A stretch of DNA of 64,000 nt from Ohtaekwangia sp. (lineage in GTDB: Bacteria; Bacteroidota; Bacteroidia; Cytophagales; Cyclobacteriaceae), in contig JAJNPV010000021.1 in the NCBI GenBank assembly GCA_021155195.1, positions 372,001 to 436,000 on the forward strand, read 5' to 3'. The stretch's first letter is position 1; every line of letters begins with the position of its first letter. The notes below the pieces were generated by a model. That model was not told the DNA's origin. It made no database searches and saw nothing but the letters and a program-made list of their open reading frames with translations. The position numbers and the translations under genes were made by a program. Positions 8,515 to 18,164 of this stretch are shown piece by piece.

Positions 8515-11500
8515 CTAATTCTGCGCCAGATTGAACAAGATCTTCACACCGCCCCGGGTAGTTGACCTGCGGAATGAATTGGTTACTAATGGCTCATTTA
8601 CACTCCGCTCTACATAGGCTTGCACACGCAATTTCTGATTAACCAGGTAGCTCACATTGGGTCGTAACTGAAAGTTTATATTTCCATTGGTGACTGTATT
8701 CACCTCTTCAATTTTTCGTTGAATGGTGCGGTTGTTGGTAACGCTCATATTCAACTGAAAAGTAATATCGTTCTTAAGTGTAATCACGCGTCCCTGACTC
8801 TTAAACGGTAACTTCATATTATTTTTTGTATAGCCTAAATCGACAGACCAGTCTTTGCTATTCAATTCAGTGATTTGCGAATTCGAAATATTTAATGCCA
8901 GGTCACGCTTGGTCTTATATTCAAATCTGAAATTAAGTTTCTTTCTCGTTCTAAAATTTATGCCCACCAATGGTGCAAACTGTTCGCTTATCATCACTTG
9001 ACTGATTACATAGACAGGGATTAACTCGCCACTTGAATTTGTTTTTGACGCAAATTGACCATTGTTGTAATCTTCAATGGGATTATTAATACCTACATCA
9101 TTATACTCAAGTGAGTTTGAATAATTTACAACTGAATAGGAGGAATTATACGCATGGTTGATTGTAATGGACTGAAATAAATCTTTCAAGGCCTCGATTT
9201 TGCTAAGCCCCGAATAATCCAATCGCCAGTTTGGAATTGGAATTTGTGGGAATGGTGAAAGATTTACTGTTTCTGCTGATTTACCTGTATAGGCTGCAAT
9301 AAACGCAGGTATCAATACATCCTGTGATTTTTTTTCATACCCATTTCCCGTTAATCTGGTAAATCGATCTTGTAGTGCAATGATATTTTCTTCAAACTGC
9401 TTAAACACGCTTGAGTTTAGACTCTCATTATTTTTAAACGCGGTGTTTATCGTCAGCGTTGAAATTTTATAAGAACCCACCCGGCTAGGGCTCAGGGATT
9501 CATAGAATGTACCAGTAGAATCAATTCGATATATTTCCTGAAAAGAAGTAGTGGAAGTCTTTTTAATATCCAACTGAACTTTAAGATCATTAGAGGGTTC
9601 CAGCGAAGCCCGAAGCCCAAGATCCCTCATTTGATTTTGAGTATACGGTGTGGTTAACTTTTTACTCGTTGATAACCATCCTTTTGCTCCAGCTTCAACT
9701 TGAAAATCTGATTTTTGCTGACCTAACACAAACCCCCAACCCGGTGCCCCCCACCCTTTATCCAATCCAAACAAATACGGATCAGGAGTAAACCCAGGTA
9801 ATATTGTTCCCTGATTGATTGTATAGGTTCCCGTAATATTTCGCAGCGACATAATGAGGCGTAAAACACCCTTAATTAATTTCAAATCCGGTGGCCTTCG
9901 AACTGTATCAGGTTGAGTTGGTTTATTTTGAGCAGTCTGTGGTGCAGGTCGCTTCGGTGTGTTTATAGTTTTTAAATAACCAACTTTGTTATACAGTTTA
10001 ATCATATCAATACGCCCGGTAAGCGCTTGCTCCTGGGTATTCTGAATAATATTGCCAAGTTTTAAACTTTCATCTTTTTCCAATGGTCCCGCGCGCCAGT
10101 TGTAGCCAACGTTATAGCGATACTCGGCACCCAACCAATTGGTAAGCGGTAATTTCTCAAACGGAAGAGTATAGTTGGCGGTAATGTTCTGATCGAAATT
10201 TTTCGTGCGACCAAAATTTTTCAGATTTTTTATTACAACATCCAGCGAATCCTTATTATCCAGGTCGCCATTTGGTTCATCAATAATAGCGTTTACGCGC
10301 GATGAGTAATCGAGTGTTAGTGATTTTGTCAAACTCCAACGCACATTATAAAACCGATTGAATACAAAAAACTTTTGAAAGTTAGGGATGGAGCTACTGG
10401 CATCTGAGTTCGAATTGCGATAAACGATCTTACTAAAAGAACGATCTAACTCACCTCGCACCGAAAGATTTGATGGCATTGGATTGAAATTGAAATCTTT
10501 AATCAATTGCAAAAAAGGAGATGATAAAAATTTCACTTCTTTAAAAGGCTCAAAGCCTTTAAATGTAGGGGCATACTGCCACACCACAGCTCCTTTATAA
10601 TTTCGCCTGGTGTTTTCCTGCAAATTGAAATTAGTTTGAGTTGCTTCACTGTAAGCATACGTGAACGAAAAATTCTCGATATCATACAAATGAGGAACAG
10701 CTTCCTTTTTGGTTTTTACTTTTCTTACGTTGGTGAAATTCAAACTCCGCCTCACCGATTGATCCTGAATTAACTTTCGATAAGCTTCGCGTTCTCCATC
10801 TGTGTTGAATGATTTCAACGCGGCCTCCAGCCGCAAGTCCGGGTTGGCCGGGTCAAAGTTGGGATTGATCGTTGTATTCTCATAACTGATAAACATCGGG
10901 ATTTTTAAACCCGTCCATTGCGGAAGAAGTTTGTCCACATTCAGATTAGCCGATACGTCATACGAAGTAGTTTCGCCCCGTGCACGCTCCGAAATTTTAG
11001 ACTGCACTCCACCATATCCAAAACTAATGTGACGAACAGAACCCGTAACTGTTCCCAGATCAGCAAGCTTAGTATTGAGAACCACATTTGTTGCCCAACC
11101 TGCCGTGCGATCAAAATCAGTCAGCCGAAGCTCGTTCGCCCAAATGCAGACATCAAACATTTTTGCATCACTACTCTTTGGATTGCGTACCCCAATCATC
11201 ATCATCTTTACCTGACTAAGATCGGGCCTTCCTAAAATACGAATACCATGTTTGCCCACTTGTTGTGGTCCTGCTTGAGGATATAGAATTCCTAAGTTAT
11301 ACCCTTCCCGATCTCGCGTTGCTTTCAAGGCATAAAGGTCATTCAGATCGAGATCAATTTGATTATCCTCTGGCCAGACCGTCTCTATGCTTCGCACACC
11401 TCCGGGGGTTATTTTTAAGGGAAGCTCAATCTCGTAATAGTTTTCATCAAAGTCGGTCCCTAACCTTAAGAAAGCAACCAGCTCATTATCTTGAATTGGT

Positions 11501-14500
11501 TTATTGGCTGTACTGCTATGAGCGCTTATAAACATTTTAATGCGACCATAATTGAAAAAATCCATGGTAACATTTTTATAAATAGAACGCGCATCACCAT
11601 CCGGAAGATCAGTCACGCACATTTGCACCGACTGTTCATTTAACCTACGTTGCACCGATGATGTGTTATCACGATCTCGTCTAAGAGGTTCAATGTAACC
11701 TGGCTTTAAAGTATTTTCCTGGGCGTTTTCTTCAATGTTCACAACCGATACGGCAAAATTATCTAAGTTGGGTTCAATCTTCTCTCCAAACCGCGACTCT
11801 TCCAGGTTCCCCGTATATCTCCTCCACCGATTACCAACCGTTCTGAACTTTGCCATGCGCAACACTACCGGTTTATCAAAGCCTGTCAAATACATCCGCG
11901 CATAGCGAATTGATTTGAAACCCTCTAAATTTCCTACCTGTTCATCAAATTGTCTTACCGGAATACGAAACAAGTACCAGGTTGCGTCTGGGTTATCCTG
12001 TGATGTTACAGCATCCACAATAAACTTATTACCTACTTTTAACGTGCTGGGGCGTAAATCAATACTGTAAGAATAATATTCCTCCAAGTCGCTTAATGTG
12101 TTGTCTTGATTTAAATCTTCATTGTCTGGAATTGTAGAACTTGATTGTGGCACTAAATCGGAGCTGGTAAGAACTGGGGTATTGTTTTCCTGCCCATTAA
12201 AGTTTTTATAGCGCTCTAAAATCTTAGCATCTTTCGCATCCAACTCAGCACCTAAAAAATACTTAAAATCATCAGCCGATGGATCTCTGGAGATTTGTTG
12301 GCGCAGTGTGGGATTTGTGATAGCGCTTAAAAAGTCTGAAAACTTATTTGCTTCAATGGCATTATTGGCTCCATCCAACCCTACATCCTGAAAGGGTCTA
12401 CCCGCTGGGTTATTATCAAATGCATTGTTCAGGTATTGCTTATTGGTAACATACCCCCATTCATTCTCAGTAACATTGATAGGCGAAAGATCTCCATCTG
12501 TGGGGAGTCCATTTTCAAAGGCATGCTTCCCATCGCGTATCACATCTTCAGAGATACTGCCTAATTGGAAAACAACGGTTCCACCTGTTATGTTGGATGC
12601 AGGTGGATTAATTCCATCGTTGATTCTACCCTTTTCATTATTAATAAATGGATCCAACAACCAAAATTCAATGTACTCTACATTGGCTTTATCAAAGTCA
12701 ACCTCAGTGCGGATAGCAGTTGTAATACCGCCCCAATTATCTTTTGGATTGTTAAGGAAGCCTTGTGAGTTTAAATTGCTGCTGTTATAATTATATGGAC
12801 CTCGTTCCGATGGGTAATAAGCAATGTCAAAAATAGGTTCAAAAAAATTACCCACCTGTACATCAAAAAAGGGAAAAATCTCCTTGGGGGGGATTGGCCG
12901 CACGTAATGATTTTCCAAATCCTTTTCATCAATATTGGTGGGCTTAAACCGGCCACCCGATCGATAGAAAACATTATCTACCTGATACCACGCGATCTTC
13001 GCGCGCCTGTATCCTGCCCGCACATCGTCTGGTGCGCCAAGTGCCTCGTCAAATTCTTTTGGAGTTGCAGCAAGTTTCCATGCTTGCGGACTTAATAAAC
13101 TATAAGGTGTGGCCGTGTTTTCAAAATCATCAATAAAGGAAGTGCCATCACCATCTACAATGTTAGATGTACCCGGTAGAAGTTGAGCAAACTCCGCATT
13201 AAGAGTTACGGTTGACTGTTCTTTGGTTTGTAAAAACGGCAAGTAATCAACCAACTTGGTTAACATCCGTGAATTTTTTCGCATGTTAAAATCCACTCCG
13301 TACTGCAAGTTGCGAGCAGGCTCGCTACCTATCAAATTACGACTGATAAGTGGACGCTCATTGTAATATAAAACCGTAGATCCAATGTTTATATCCTCAC
13401 TGAGTTTGTAATCGAATCGGGTACCTATCAAAGAACGGGTTTGAAAGGCAAACGGATCTTGTTGTTCATACGTGATGTCCAGATCTTTTCCCGAACTTAA
13501 AATCCCTTCATTAAGGATGGTAACTTTTCCGAAGGTATAATCAACGGTATAGTCCGTACCTTCCCGCAAGGGTGAACCTCCTGCATACACCTTTACGGAG
13601 TTAGGTGAAATATTAAACCCTTGAATAATAATTTCCTTTCCTGAGCCTGCTTTAAAGGAACCCGTTAAATAGAATTTATTTTTTGTTGCAAAGAGTTCGG
13701 CCTCTGCTTTTGTTGTTCGATACAATGTATCATAGACGTACTTGTTAATTAATTGATCCCGTAAAGCAACGTTGGTTTCTTTTTCAAAGAGATTTCGCAA
13801 CGCATTGTCGAATGGGTGCAGGTATGGAAAAATAATTGCACCGGTCTCGGTATTCACCGTCACTTTTTCAACAAAGTCAAAGTTCCCATCGGGTTGAGGA
13901 TCGTTGTAGGGATTCAATCGATCCAAACCAAAGACTTGAATTAACTGTTGGGTACGGGCATAGTCTCCTTCCTGCAATTGCGGATTATCAATACCTGTGC
14001 GGTCATCCCGATAGATTACACGCAATTGAAAACCATCACGTGTAAGCTGGGTTACGTTCAGGTTGTAAATGTTTTTCATCATCAGATTCCAGGTAGGGAT
14101 AATTGTTCCTTGCGAATCTTTTATGCTGATTTTACGTGGTCGTAGTAATTTTAGAAATGCAACTTCACTCTCGGGTTTATTACCATAATCTTCCGAAAGC
14201 TCTCCCACTTTATACACGCGACCGTTGTATGTATATTCAAAAGCAACAGCCAACACTTCATCGTTTTGTAACTTCCGTTGCAAGGTTAAATAGCCAAGTT
14301 CTTTGTTAAATGTATATTCACTGACTGCTAATTTTCGGGCACTGTTTATTTTTTCGAAGTCTGTACCATTTACTAAACCCAGTCCTTCTAGAGCCTGATT
14401 AATGCCATCTGATTCTGCAGAGATAGCACCTAGTTTAGTAAACAAATCATTGGCATTATTAGCAGTGGGATAACTTGCCGGAGCTGTTGAGCCAATGATG

Positions 14501-15654
14501 GGATCCTTCCTGTATCGTTTACCTGCCTCACCCAAATCCATAAGGCCTACCACATTGCGTGTGGTTTGTGTATCGTTTTGCCGATTTAGTAAATACACCT
14601 CCACTCGTGTAATGTTAACCCCTGATGTAATCTGTGGAAGCGTGCCTAACCAGCTTTCAAAATTATCGCGGAAGAATTGACCTAAAAAGAAGTGGCGGTT
14701 GTCATCGTAGTTCGATCCAACAATTTCAAAAGGCCTTCCTTGCGCGGCACCGTTGGTGCTACCTTGTACTTTAATGGATGATTGCTTGCCCCGTTGTGTG
14801 GTTGCCAAAGCCGTTACAAATAGTTTACCAAATTGCATTTGCGCTTTTACTCCAAATAAATTTTGCGAGCCCGTAATCAAACTATTGTTTAATGGCAAAC
14901 TCACGTTTCCAATCTCCAATTTTTTAAGAATGTCTTCTTTAAAACCGGTGTATTCTACCTTCATATTATTTTGAAAGTCGAAGGAGTTGTTGTTATCGAA
15001 GTTGGTAGTGACGGAAAGTTTTTCACCCACCTTACCTACAACACTTAAATTTATTTGCTGGTCGAATTCAAATCCACCATTTCGCTGTTGACGAATGGGG
15101 ATGGAAGGATTTTCTATTTTTTGGAACTGAGCCCCAAAGTCGAGGTTCACGAAACCTCGCGGAATCAATTCAACATAACTTCCGCCAAAAATCCGATCGA
15201 GCACCGGGCTCACATAAATTTTCGGAATCAGGTTGCGACTACTAACCGCACTCTCGCCATCTAGCGCCCGGCTTTTTGATTGCCAATAGCTTCGTTTAAG
15301 AATTTGATCTTGTTGCCGTTTGAATTCTTCAAACGACATGGAGGAAGGGGGCCGATAATTTAGTGAACCTGCTTTTTCAAGAATGTTGTAATTCCTGCCT
15401 GTATCAATTTCAATTTCGGTATTGAAACTCTTGGGGTTCTTAAGAAAAAGTGGCGAGAAGGTTGTGAAGTTGGAAAATGGATCGCCATACCGATCGCGGG
15501 TTCTAAAAAAAGGACGATATGGATTGAGTGGCTCTAACCGTAAAGTATCGGCACTATTCTGCTGTTGGCCGTAAGCCATAGGAGCAGACCAGCATAGTGC
15601 GAGACAAATGCCCAGTCCGAGGATGAACTGAATCTTCCGGGTAGCTACAATCAA
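8515..15654 (-). CDS. sprA: SprA, type IX secretion system outer-membrane translocon
   Basis: The 2379-residue protein is the size of known SprA/Sov proteins, which form the very large single-chain beta barrel through which type IX cargo crosses the outer membrane. It begins with a signal peptide (IQFILGLGICLALCWSAPMAYG) and continues with long stretches of alternating hydrophobic residues, Asn/Asp-rich turns and the characteristic SprA segments (for example FVNLDFGAQFQKIENP and GVNITRVEVYLLNR). The start must be TTG at 15654: upstream in frame there are only six codons before a TAA with no ATG or GTG among them, and the first internal Met would remove the signal peptide. The start lies 7 bp after the ruvA stop, so translation is probably coupled. 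The ruvA-sprA-gcvH order is conserved in the phylum. Numerous open frames inside it on the other strand are shadows. Confidence 0.95.
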   Translation of the reverse strand: MIVATRKIQFILGLGICLALCWSAPMAYGQQQNSADTLRLEPLNPYRPFFRTRDRYGDPFSNFTTFSPLFLKNPKSFNTEIEIDTGRNYNILEKAGSLNYRPPSSMSFEEFKRQQDQILKRSYWQSKSRALDGESAVSSRNLIPKIYVSPVLDRIFGGSYVELIPRGFVNLDFGAQFQKIENPSIPIRQQRNGGFEFDQQINLSVVGKVGEKLSVTTNFDNNNSFDFQNNMKVEYTGFKEDILKKLEIGNVSLPLNNSLITGSQNLFGVKAQMQFGKLFVTALATTQRGKQSSIKVQGSTNGAAQGRPFEIVGSNYDDNRHFFLGQFFRDNFESWLGTLPQITSGVNITRVEVYLLNRQNDTQTTRNVVGLMDLGEAGKRYRKDPIIGSTAPASYPTANNANDLFTKLGAISAESDGINQALEGLGLVNGTDFEKINSARKLAVSEYTFNKELGYLTLQRKLQNDEVLAVAFEYTYNGRVYKVGELSEDYGNKPESEVAFLKLLRPRKISIKDSQGTIIPTWNLMMKNIYNLNVTQLTRDGFQLRVIYRDDRTGIDNPQLQEGDYARTQQLIQVFGLDRLNPYNDPQPDGNFDFVEKVTVNTETGAIIFPYLHPFDNALRNLFEKETNVALRDQLINKYVYDTLYRTTKAEAELFATKNKFYLTGSFKAGSGKEIIIQGFNISPNSVKVYAGGSPLREGTDYTVDYTFGKVTILNEGILSSGKDLDITYEQQDPFAFQTRSLIGTRFDYKLSEDINIGSTVLYYNERPLISRNLIGSEPARNLQYGVDFNMRKNSRMLTKLVDYLPFLQTKEQSTVTLNAEFAQLLPGTSNIVDGDGTSFIDDFENTATPYSLLSPQAWKLAATPKEFDEALGAPDDVRAGYRRAKIAWYQVDNVFYRSGGRFKPTNIDEKDLENHYVRPIPPKEIFPFFDVQVGNFFEPIFDIAYYPSERGPYNYNSSNLNSQGFLNNPKDNWGGITTAIRTEVDFDKANVEYIEFWLLDPFINNEKGRINDGINPPASNITGGTVVFQLGSISEDVIRDGKHAFENGLPTDGDLSPINVTENEWGYVTNKQYLNNAFDNNPAGRPFQDVGLDGANNAIEANKFSDFLSAITNPTLRQQISRDPSADDFKYFLGAELDAKDAKILERYKNFNGQENNTPVLTSSDLVPQSSSTIPDNEDLNQDNTLSDLEEYYSYSIDLRPSTLKVGNKFIVDAVTSQDNPDATWYLFRIPVRQFDEQVGNLEGFKSIRYARMYLTGFDKPVVLRMAKFRTVGNRWRRYTGNLEESRFGEKIEPNLDNFAVSVVNIEENAQENTLKPGYIEPLRRDRDNTSSVQRRLNEQSVQMCVTDLPDGDARSIYKNVTMDFFNYGRIKMFISAHSSTANKPIQDNELVAFLRLGTDFDENYYEIELPLKITPGGVRSIETVWPEDNQIDLDLNDLYALKATRDREGYNLGILYPQAGPQQVGKHGIRILGRPDLSQVKMMMIGVRNPKSSDAKMFDVCIWANELRLTDFDRTAGWATNVVLNTKLADLGTVTGSVRHISFGYGGVQSKISERARGETTSYDVSANLNVDKLLPQWTGLKIPMFISYENTTINPNFDPANPDLRLEAALKSFNTDGEREAYRKLIQDQSVRRSLNFTNVRKVKTKKEAVPHLYDIENFSFTYAYSEATQTNFNLQENTRRNYKGAVVWQYAPTFKGFEPFKEVKFLSSPFLQLIKDFNFNPMPSNLSVRGELDRSFSKIVYRNSNSDASSSIPNFQKFFVFNRFYNVRWSLTKSLTLDYSSRVNAIIDEPNGDLDNKDSLDVVIKNLKNFGRTKNFDQNITANYTLPFEKLPLTNWLGAEYRYNVGYNWRAGPLEKDESLKLGNIIQNTQEQALTGRIDMIKLYNKVGYLKTINTPKRPAPQTAQNKPTQPDTVRRPPDLKLIKGVLRLIMSLRNITGTYTINQGTILPGFTPDPYLFGLDKGWGAPGWGFVLGQQKSDFQVEAGAKGWLSTSKKLTTPYTQNQMRDLGLRASLEPSNDLKVQLDIKKTSTTSFQEIYRIDSTGTFYESLSPSRVGSYKISTLTINTAFKNNESLNSSVFKQFEENIIALQDRFTRLTGNGYEKKSQDVLIPAFIAAYTGKSAETVNLSPFPQIPIPNWRLDYSGLSKIEALKDLFQSITINHAYNSSYSVVNYSNSLEYNDVGINNPIEDYNNGQFASKTNSSGELIPVYVISQVMISEQFAPLVGINFRTRKKLNFRFEYKTKRDLALNISNSQITELNSKDWSVDLGYTKNNMKLPFKSQGRVITLKNDITFQLNMSVTNNRTIQRKIEEVNTVTNGNINFQLRPNVSYLVNQKLRVQAYVERSVNEPLVTNSFRRSTTRGGVKILFNLAQN

Positions 15655-15661
15655 TCGTGGT

Positions 15662-16252
15662 TCAGGCGTTTTTTAATGCTTGCTTTACCAGGTCTTCTAA
15701 ACTAATGGTATTTCCTGACAACTTCAGGACGGAATCAACGCTTTTTTCGGCTGCTGATTTCGTAATACCGAGCGTCATTAAGGCTGTTAACGCCTCATGG
15801 CGCATGGTATTGTGTACTAATCCGGGTTTTCCCGGCCCCTCTTCTATCGGGTCTTTCCGCAACTTATCTTTCAACTCAAGAATCACCCGCTGTGCTGTTT
15901 TGCCTCCTATTCCCTTAACGGCCTGAAGCGCTGCTGCATCTTCGCGCACAATGGCCGACCGAAGCTCATTTGGCGGAAGGTAAGAGAGCACTACTAATGC
16001 TGTGTTGGGTCCTACTCCATTTACAGAAATCAAGTGTTGAAACATTTGCTTTTCGGTTTCATTTACAAATCCATATAAAATCTGGGCATCTTCGCGCACA
16101 TGCATGTACGTCACGAGTTTCAAGTCCTCGCGATCTTTAATTTCAGAAAATGTATTGAGCGAAATGCTCACCTGGTAGCCAATTCCGTTCACATCGAGGA
16201 TAATAAATGTTGGCTCTTTGTGAACGAGCTTGCCTTTAAGATATGCGATCAT
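15662..16252 (-). CDS. ruvA: Holliday junction branch-migration protein RuvA
   Basis: The 196-residue protein binds Holliday junctions as a tetramer and positions RuvB. Domain I is the N-terminal OB fold (MIAYLKGKLVHKEPTFIIL). Domain II has two helix-hairpin-helix motifs, VNGVGPNTA (about 77) and VKGIGGKTAQR (about 113). A flexible acidic/Pro linker leads to domain III, which contacts RuvB. Length is normal. ruvB is not in the window. It is the first gene of the ruvA-sprA pair and is divergent from the MreB-like gene. Confidence 0.96.
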   Translation of the reverse strand: MIAYLKGKLVHKEPTFIILDVNGIGYQVSISLNTFSEIKDREDLKLVTYMHVREDAQILYGFVNETEKQMFQHLISVNGVGPNTALVVLSYLPPNELRSAIVREDAAALQAVKGIGGKTAQRVILELKDKLRKDPIEEGPGKPGLVHNTMRHEALTALMTLGITKSAAEKSVDSVLKLSGNTISLEDLVKQALKNA

Positions 16253-16365
16253 AAAAGGTTAAAAAATGAATGCAGTTTACGAGGATTTGGGCAGGGAAAC
16301 AAGGGGATAACTCAATTCAACTCTAGACCTTTTTTTGGTTACGTTTCATAAATACCTTAAAAGAT

Positions 16366-16378
16366 CAAAGTACCTTTG
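16366..16378 (+). promoter_or_regulatory. TAnnTTTG promoter box inside a CAAAG/CTTTG dyad
   Basis: TACCTTTG (16371-16378) is an exact TAnnTTTG box. It is the right part of an inverted repeat CAAAG-TAC-CTTTG. With a -7-centred box, transcription would start at or within a base or two of the ATG at 16383, predicting a leaderless or nearly leaderless message. Confidence 0.5.
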
Positions 16379-16382
16379 TATT

Positions 16383-17402
16383 ATGTTTCGATTCGCCTCC
16401 ACAAAAAATCTGGCCATTGATCTGGGAAATAATAACACTTTATTGACCGATCAATCTGCACTTTTATTTTCTCAACCATCCTATATGGTAGTTAACGAAC
16501 TTAACAACAAGGTTGAGGCTGTGGGCGATCAGGCCTACAGCATGCTGGAGAAGATGCATTCGAATCTAAAGCCCATTAAACCATTAAAGGGTGGTGTGAT
16601 TTCAGATGGTGAATCAGCCAAGAAGATGCTTAAGGAAATGGTTAGCAAAATTCAAAAGCCTTCGTTGTTCCCTAAAGGATTTAATTACCTTATCTCGGGT
16701 GTACCGTATGATACAACTCCGGTTGAGAAGCGTGCATTGCGCGATGCATTAGATCAATTCTCTTCACGAAATACTTTTCTTGTTCATGAGCCCCTGGCGG
16801 CAGCCTTAGGACTCGGATTAAACATTCAGGAACCGGAAGGAAAATTAGTAGTGGATATCGGTGGTGGAATTACTGAGGTAGTAATCATTTCCTTATCGGG
16901 AATTGCCGCTTTCCAATCAACGCGCACCGCGGGTGATACGTTGGACGAAGAAATTCAGGATTACTTTAGAAGAACCTACAACTTTTCGGTTGGGCTTAAG
17001 ACAGCCGAACATGTGAAGAAAGAGATTGGGTGTGTTCTGTCTTCGATTGCCAGCAAAGAAGAATTTTTTATCGCGAAAGGAAAAGACTTAATGGAAGGGA
17101 TTCCGGTAAGCAGAAAAGTAAGTCAATCTGAATTAACTTTCGTGTTGGAAAAACCTTTTCAAAAAATTGAAGAATGCATTCGTCAATCATTGGAAGTTTG
17201 TCCACCCGAATTAGCCTCTGACATTTATCGTTCAGGGATTTATGTAACCGGTGGCAATGCAAAACTAAAAGGAATTAAAGAGCGCCTTACCAAAACATTT
17301 CAATTGCCAGTTCACATCGATCTGCAACCCCTTCTTTCCGTTAGCAAAGGAATCTCTCAGATTTTGGGCGCACCGCAAAAGCATAAGGCAGTGCTGGTTT
17401 AA
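16383..17402 (+). CDS. MreB-like actin-family protein (divergent paralogue)
   Basis: The 339-residue protein has the actin-fold ATPase pattern of MreB: phosphate-1 loop AIDLGNNNT, phosphate-2 loop VVDIGGGITEVVIISLSGI near residues 160-178, and the adenosine motif YVTGGNAKLKGI near 290. It departs from canonical MreB in several places: the usual EEP before the second domain is HEPLAAALGLGL, and the adenosine loop has GGNAKL instead of GGGALL. It is probably a paralogue rather than the main MreB, with no mreC/mreD/pbp2/rodA neighbours here. I start it at ATG 16383, because residues before it do not match the family and a promoter box lies just upstream. It could form membrane-associated filaments in the cytoplasm; its partner is unknown. 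Confidence 0.8.
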   Translation: MFRFASTKNLAIDLGNNNTLLTDQSALLFSQPSYMVVNELNNKVEAVGDQAYSMLEKMHSNLKPIKPLKGGVISDGESAKKMLKEMVSKIQKPSLFPKGFNYLISGVPYDTTPVEKRALRDALDQFSSRNTFLVHEPLAAALGLGLNIQEPEGKLVVDIGGGITEVVIISLSGIAAFQSTRTAGDTLDEEIQDYFRRTYNFSVGLKTAEHVKKEIGCVLSSIASKEEFFIAKGKDLMEGIPVSRKVSQSELTFVLEKPFQKIEECIRQSLEVCPPELASDIYRSGIYVTGGNAKLKGIKERLTKTFQLPVHIDLQPLLSVSKGISQILGAPQKHKAVLV

Positions 17403-17525
17403 TCATCCTTCTTTCCTCCGTGCATGATGTTCTCTTTCGTTAACTTTATAGTAATACTTATTGTTGATGTCTTCTGTTCCGCACAAAAACCGACAATCAC
17501 GGGAAGCTAGCATTCAAATCATGAA

Positions 17526-17969
17526 ATGAGAAAAATAATATTATTATTGACTGCAACTGTATTGACAGTTAAATTATATGCACAGAGGGAATTAACACCC
17601 AGTCAGCAGGCTGTGCAACAAACGGTCATCAAATTATTTGACGCTTTATCCAACCGCGATTCCGTCAGCCTCAAAGCTTCTTGTACAGCCGATTTAGCCC
17701 TATACGAATATGGCCAGGTGTGGAACATAGATACACTTATCCTGAAAGCAATTACATTGAATCCGTCATCAGATTTTAAACGTACCAATAGTTTTGATTT
17801 CATTAATACCACTATAGAAAAAACTACGGCATGGGTTAATTATCGTCTTCAGTCTTCCATAACCAGAGATGGGAAACAGACAACAATGCAATGGCTGGAA
17901 ACAGTAGTTCTGGTTAAAGAAAAAAAACAGTGGAAGATAAAACACCTTCATTCAACGCGTATCAAATGA
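17526..17969 (+). CDS. Exported NTF2-like (SnoaL/DUF4440-type) protein
   Basis: The 147-residue protein has a short signal peptide (MRKIILLLTATVLTVKLYAQ) followed by one NTF2-like alpha+beta domain: a helix with QQTVIKLFDALSNRDSVSLKA, then a strand pattern ending in VVLVKEKKQWKIKHLHSTRI. The terminal W-K-I-x-H-x-H pattern is common in DUF4440-like proteins. The fold is used for binding or isomerising small molecules, but no catalytic pair can be assigned here, so function is unknown. It stands alone, about 120 bp after the MreB-like gene. The likely location is the periplasm. Confidence 0.7.
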   Translation: MRKIILLLTATVLTVKLYAQRELTPSQQAVQQTVIKLFDALSNRDSVSLKASCTADLALYEYGQVWNIDTLILKAITLNPSSDFKRTNSFDFINTTIEKTTAWVNYRLQSSITRDGKQTTMQWLETVVLVKEKKQWKIKHLHSTRIK

Positions 17970-18045
17970 GTTAAGAATTGCTCATAATAGATTTCACTAA
18001 CACCCAGCCTACAATCACCACAAAATATTCCCTAATTAGCCTGTC

Positions 18046-18156
18046 TTTGTTACGAAACAAACTATCTGACGGTTAAGGGTAAAAAAAGGATCATTTGTAT
18101 AAACAACATATTTTTATTGTTTATCAATAATTATTTATTATGTTTACAGCATAAAC
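18046..18156. promoter_or_regulatory. Three inverted repeats upstream of the DUF2975/HTH module (candidate operators)
   Basis: Three short dyads precede the start at 18165: TTTGTT-ACGA-AACAAA (18046-18061), TAAACAA...TTGTTTA (18100-18106 with 18117-18123) and GTTTA-CAGCA-TAAAC (18142-18156). They share the word AAAC(A)A/T(G)TTT. They may be sites for the HTH protein encoded at 18648, by analogy with autoregulated small HTH genes. This is pattern-based only. Confidence 0.35.
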
Positions 18157-18164
18157 TAATTCGT

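Noticed and set aside
10918..15264. Several plus-strand open frames of 60-120 codons inside sprA
   Set aside because: They lie opposite a complete and recognisable SprA coding sequence and have no family resemblance.
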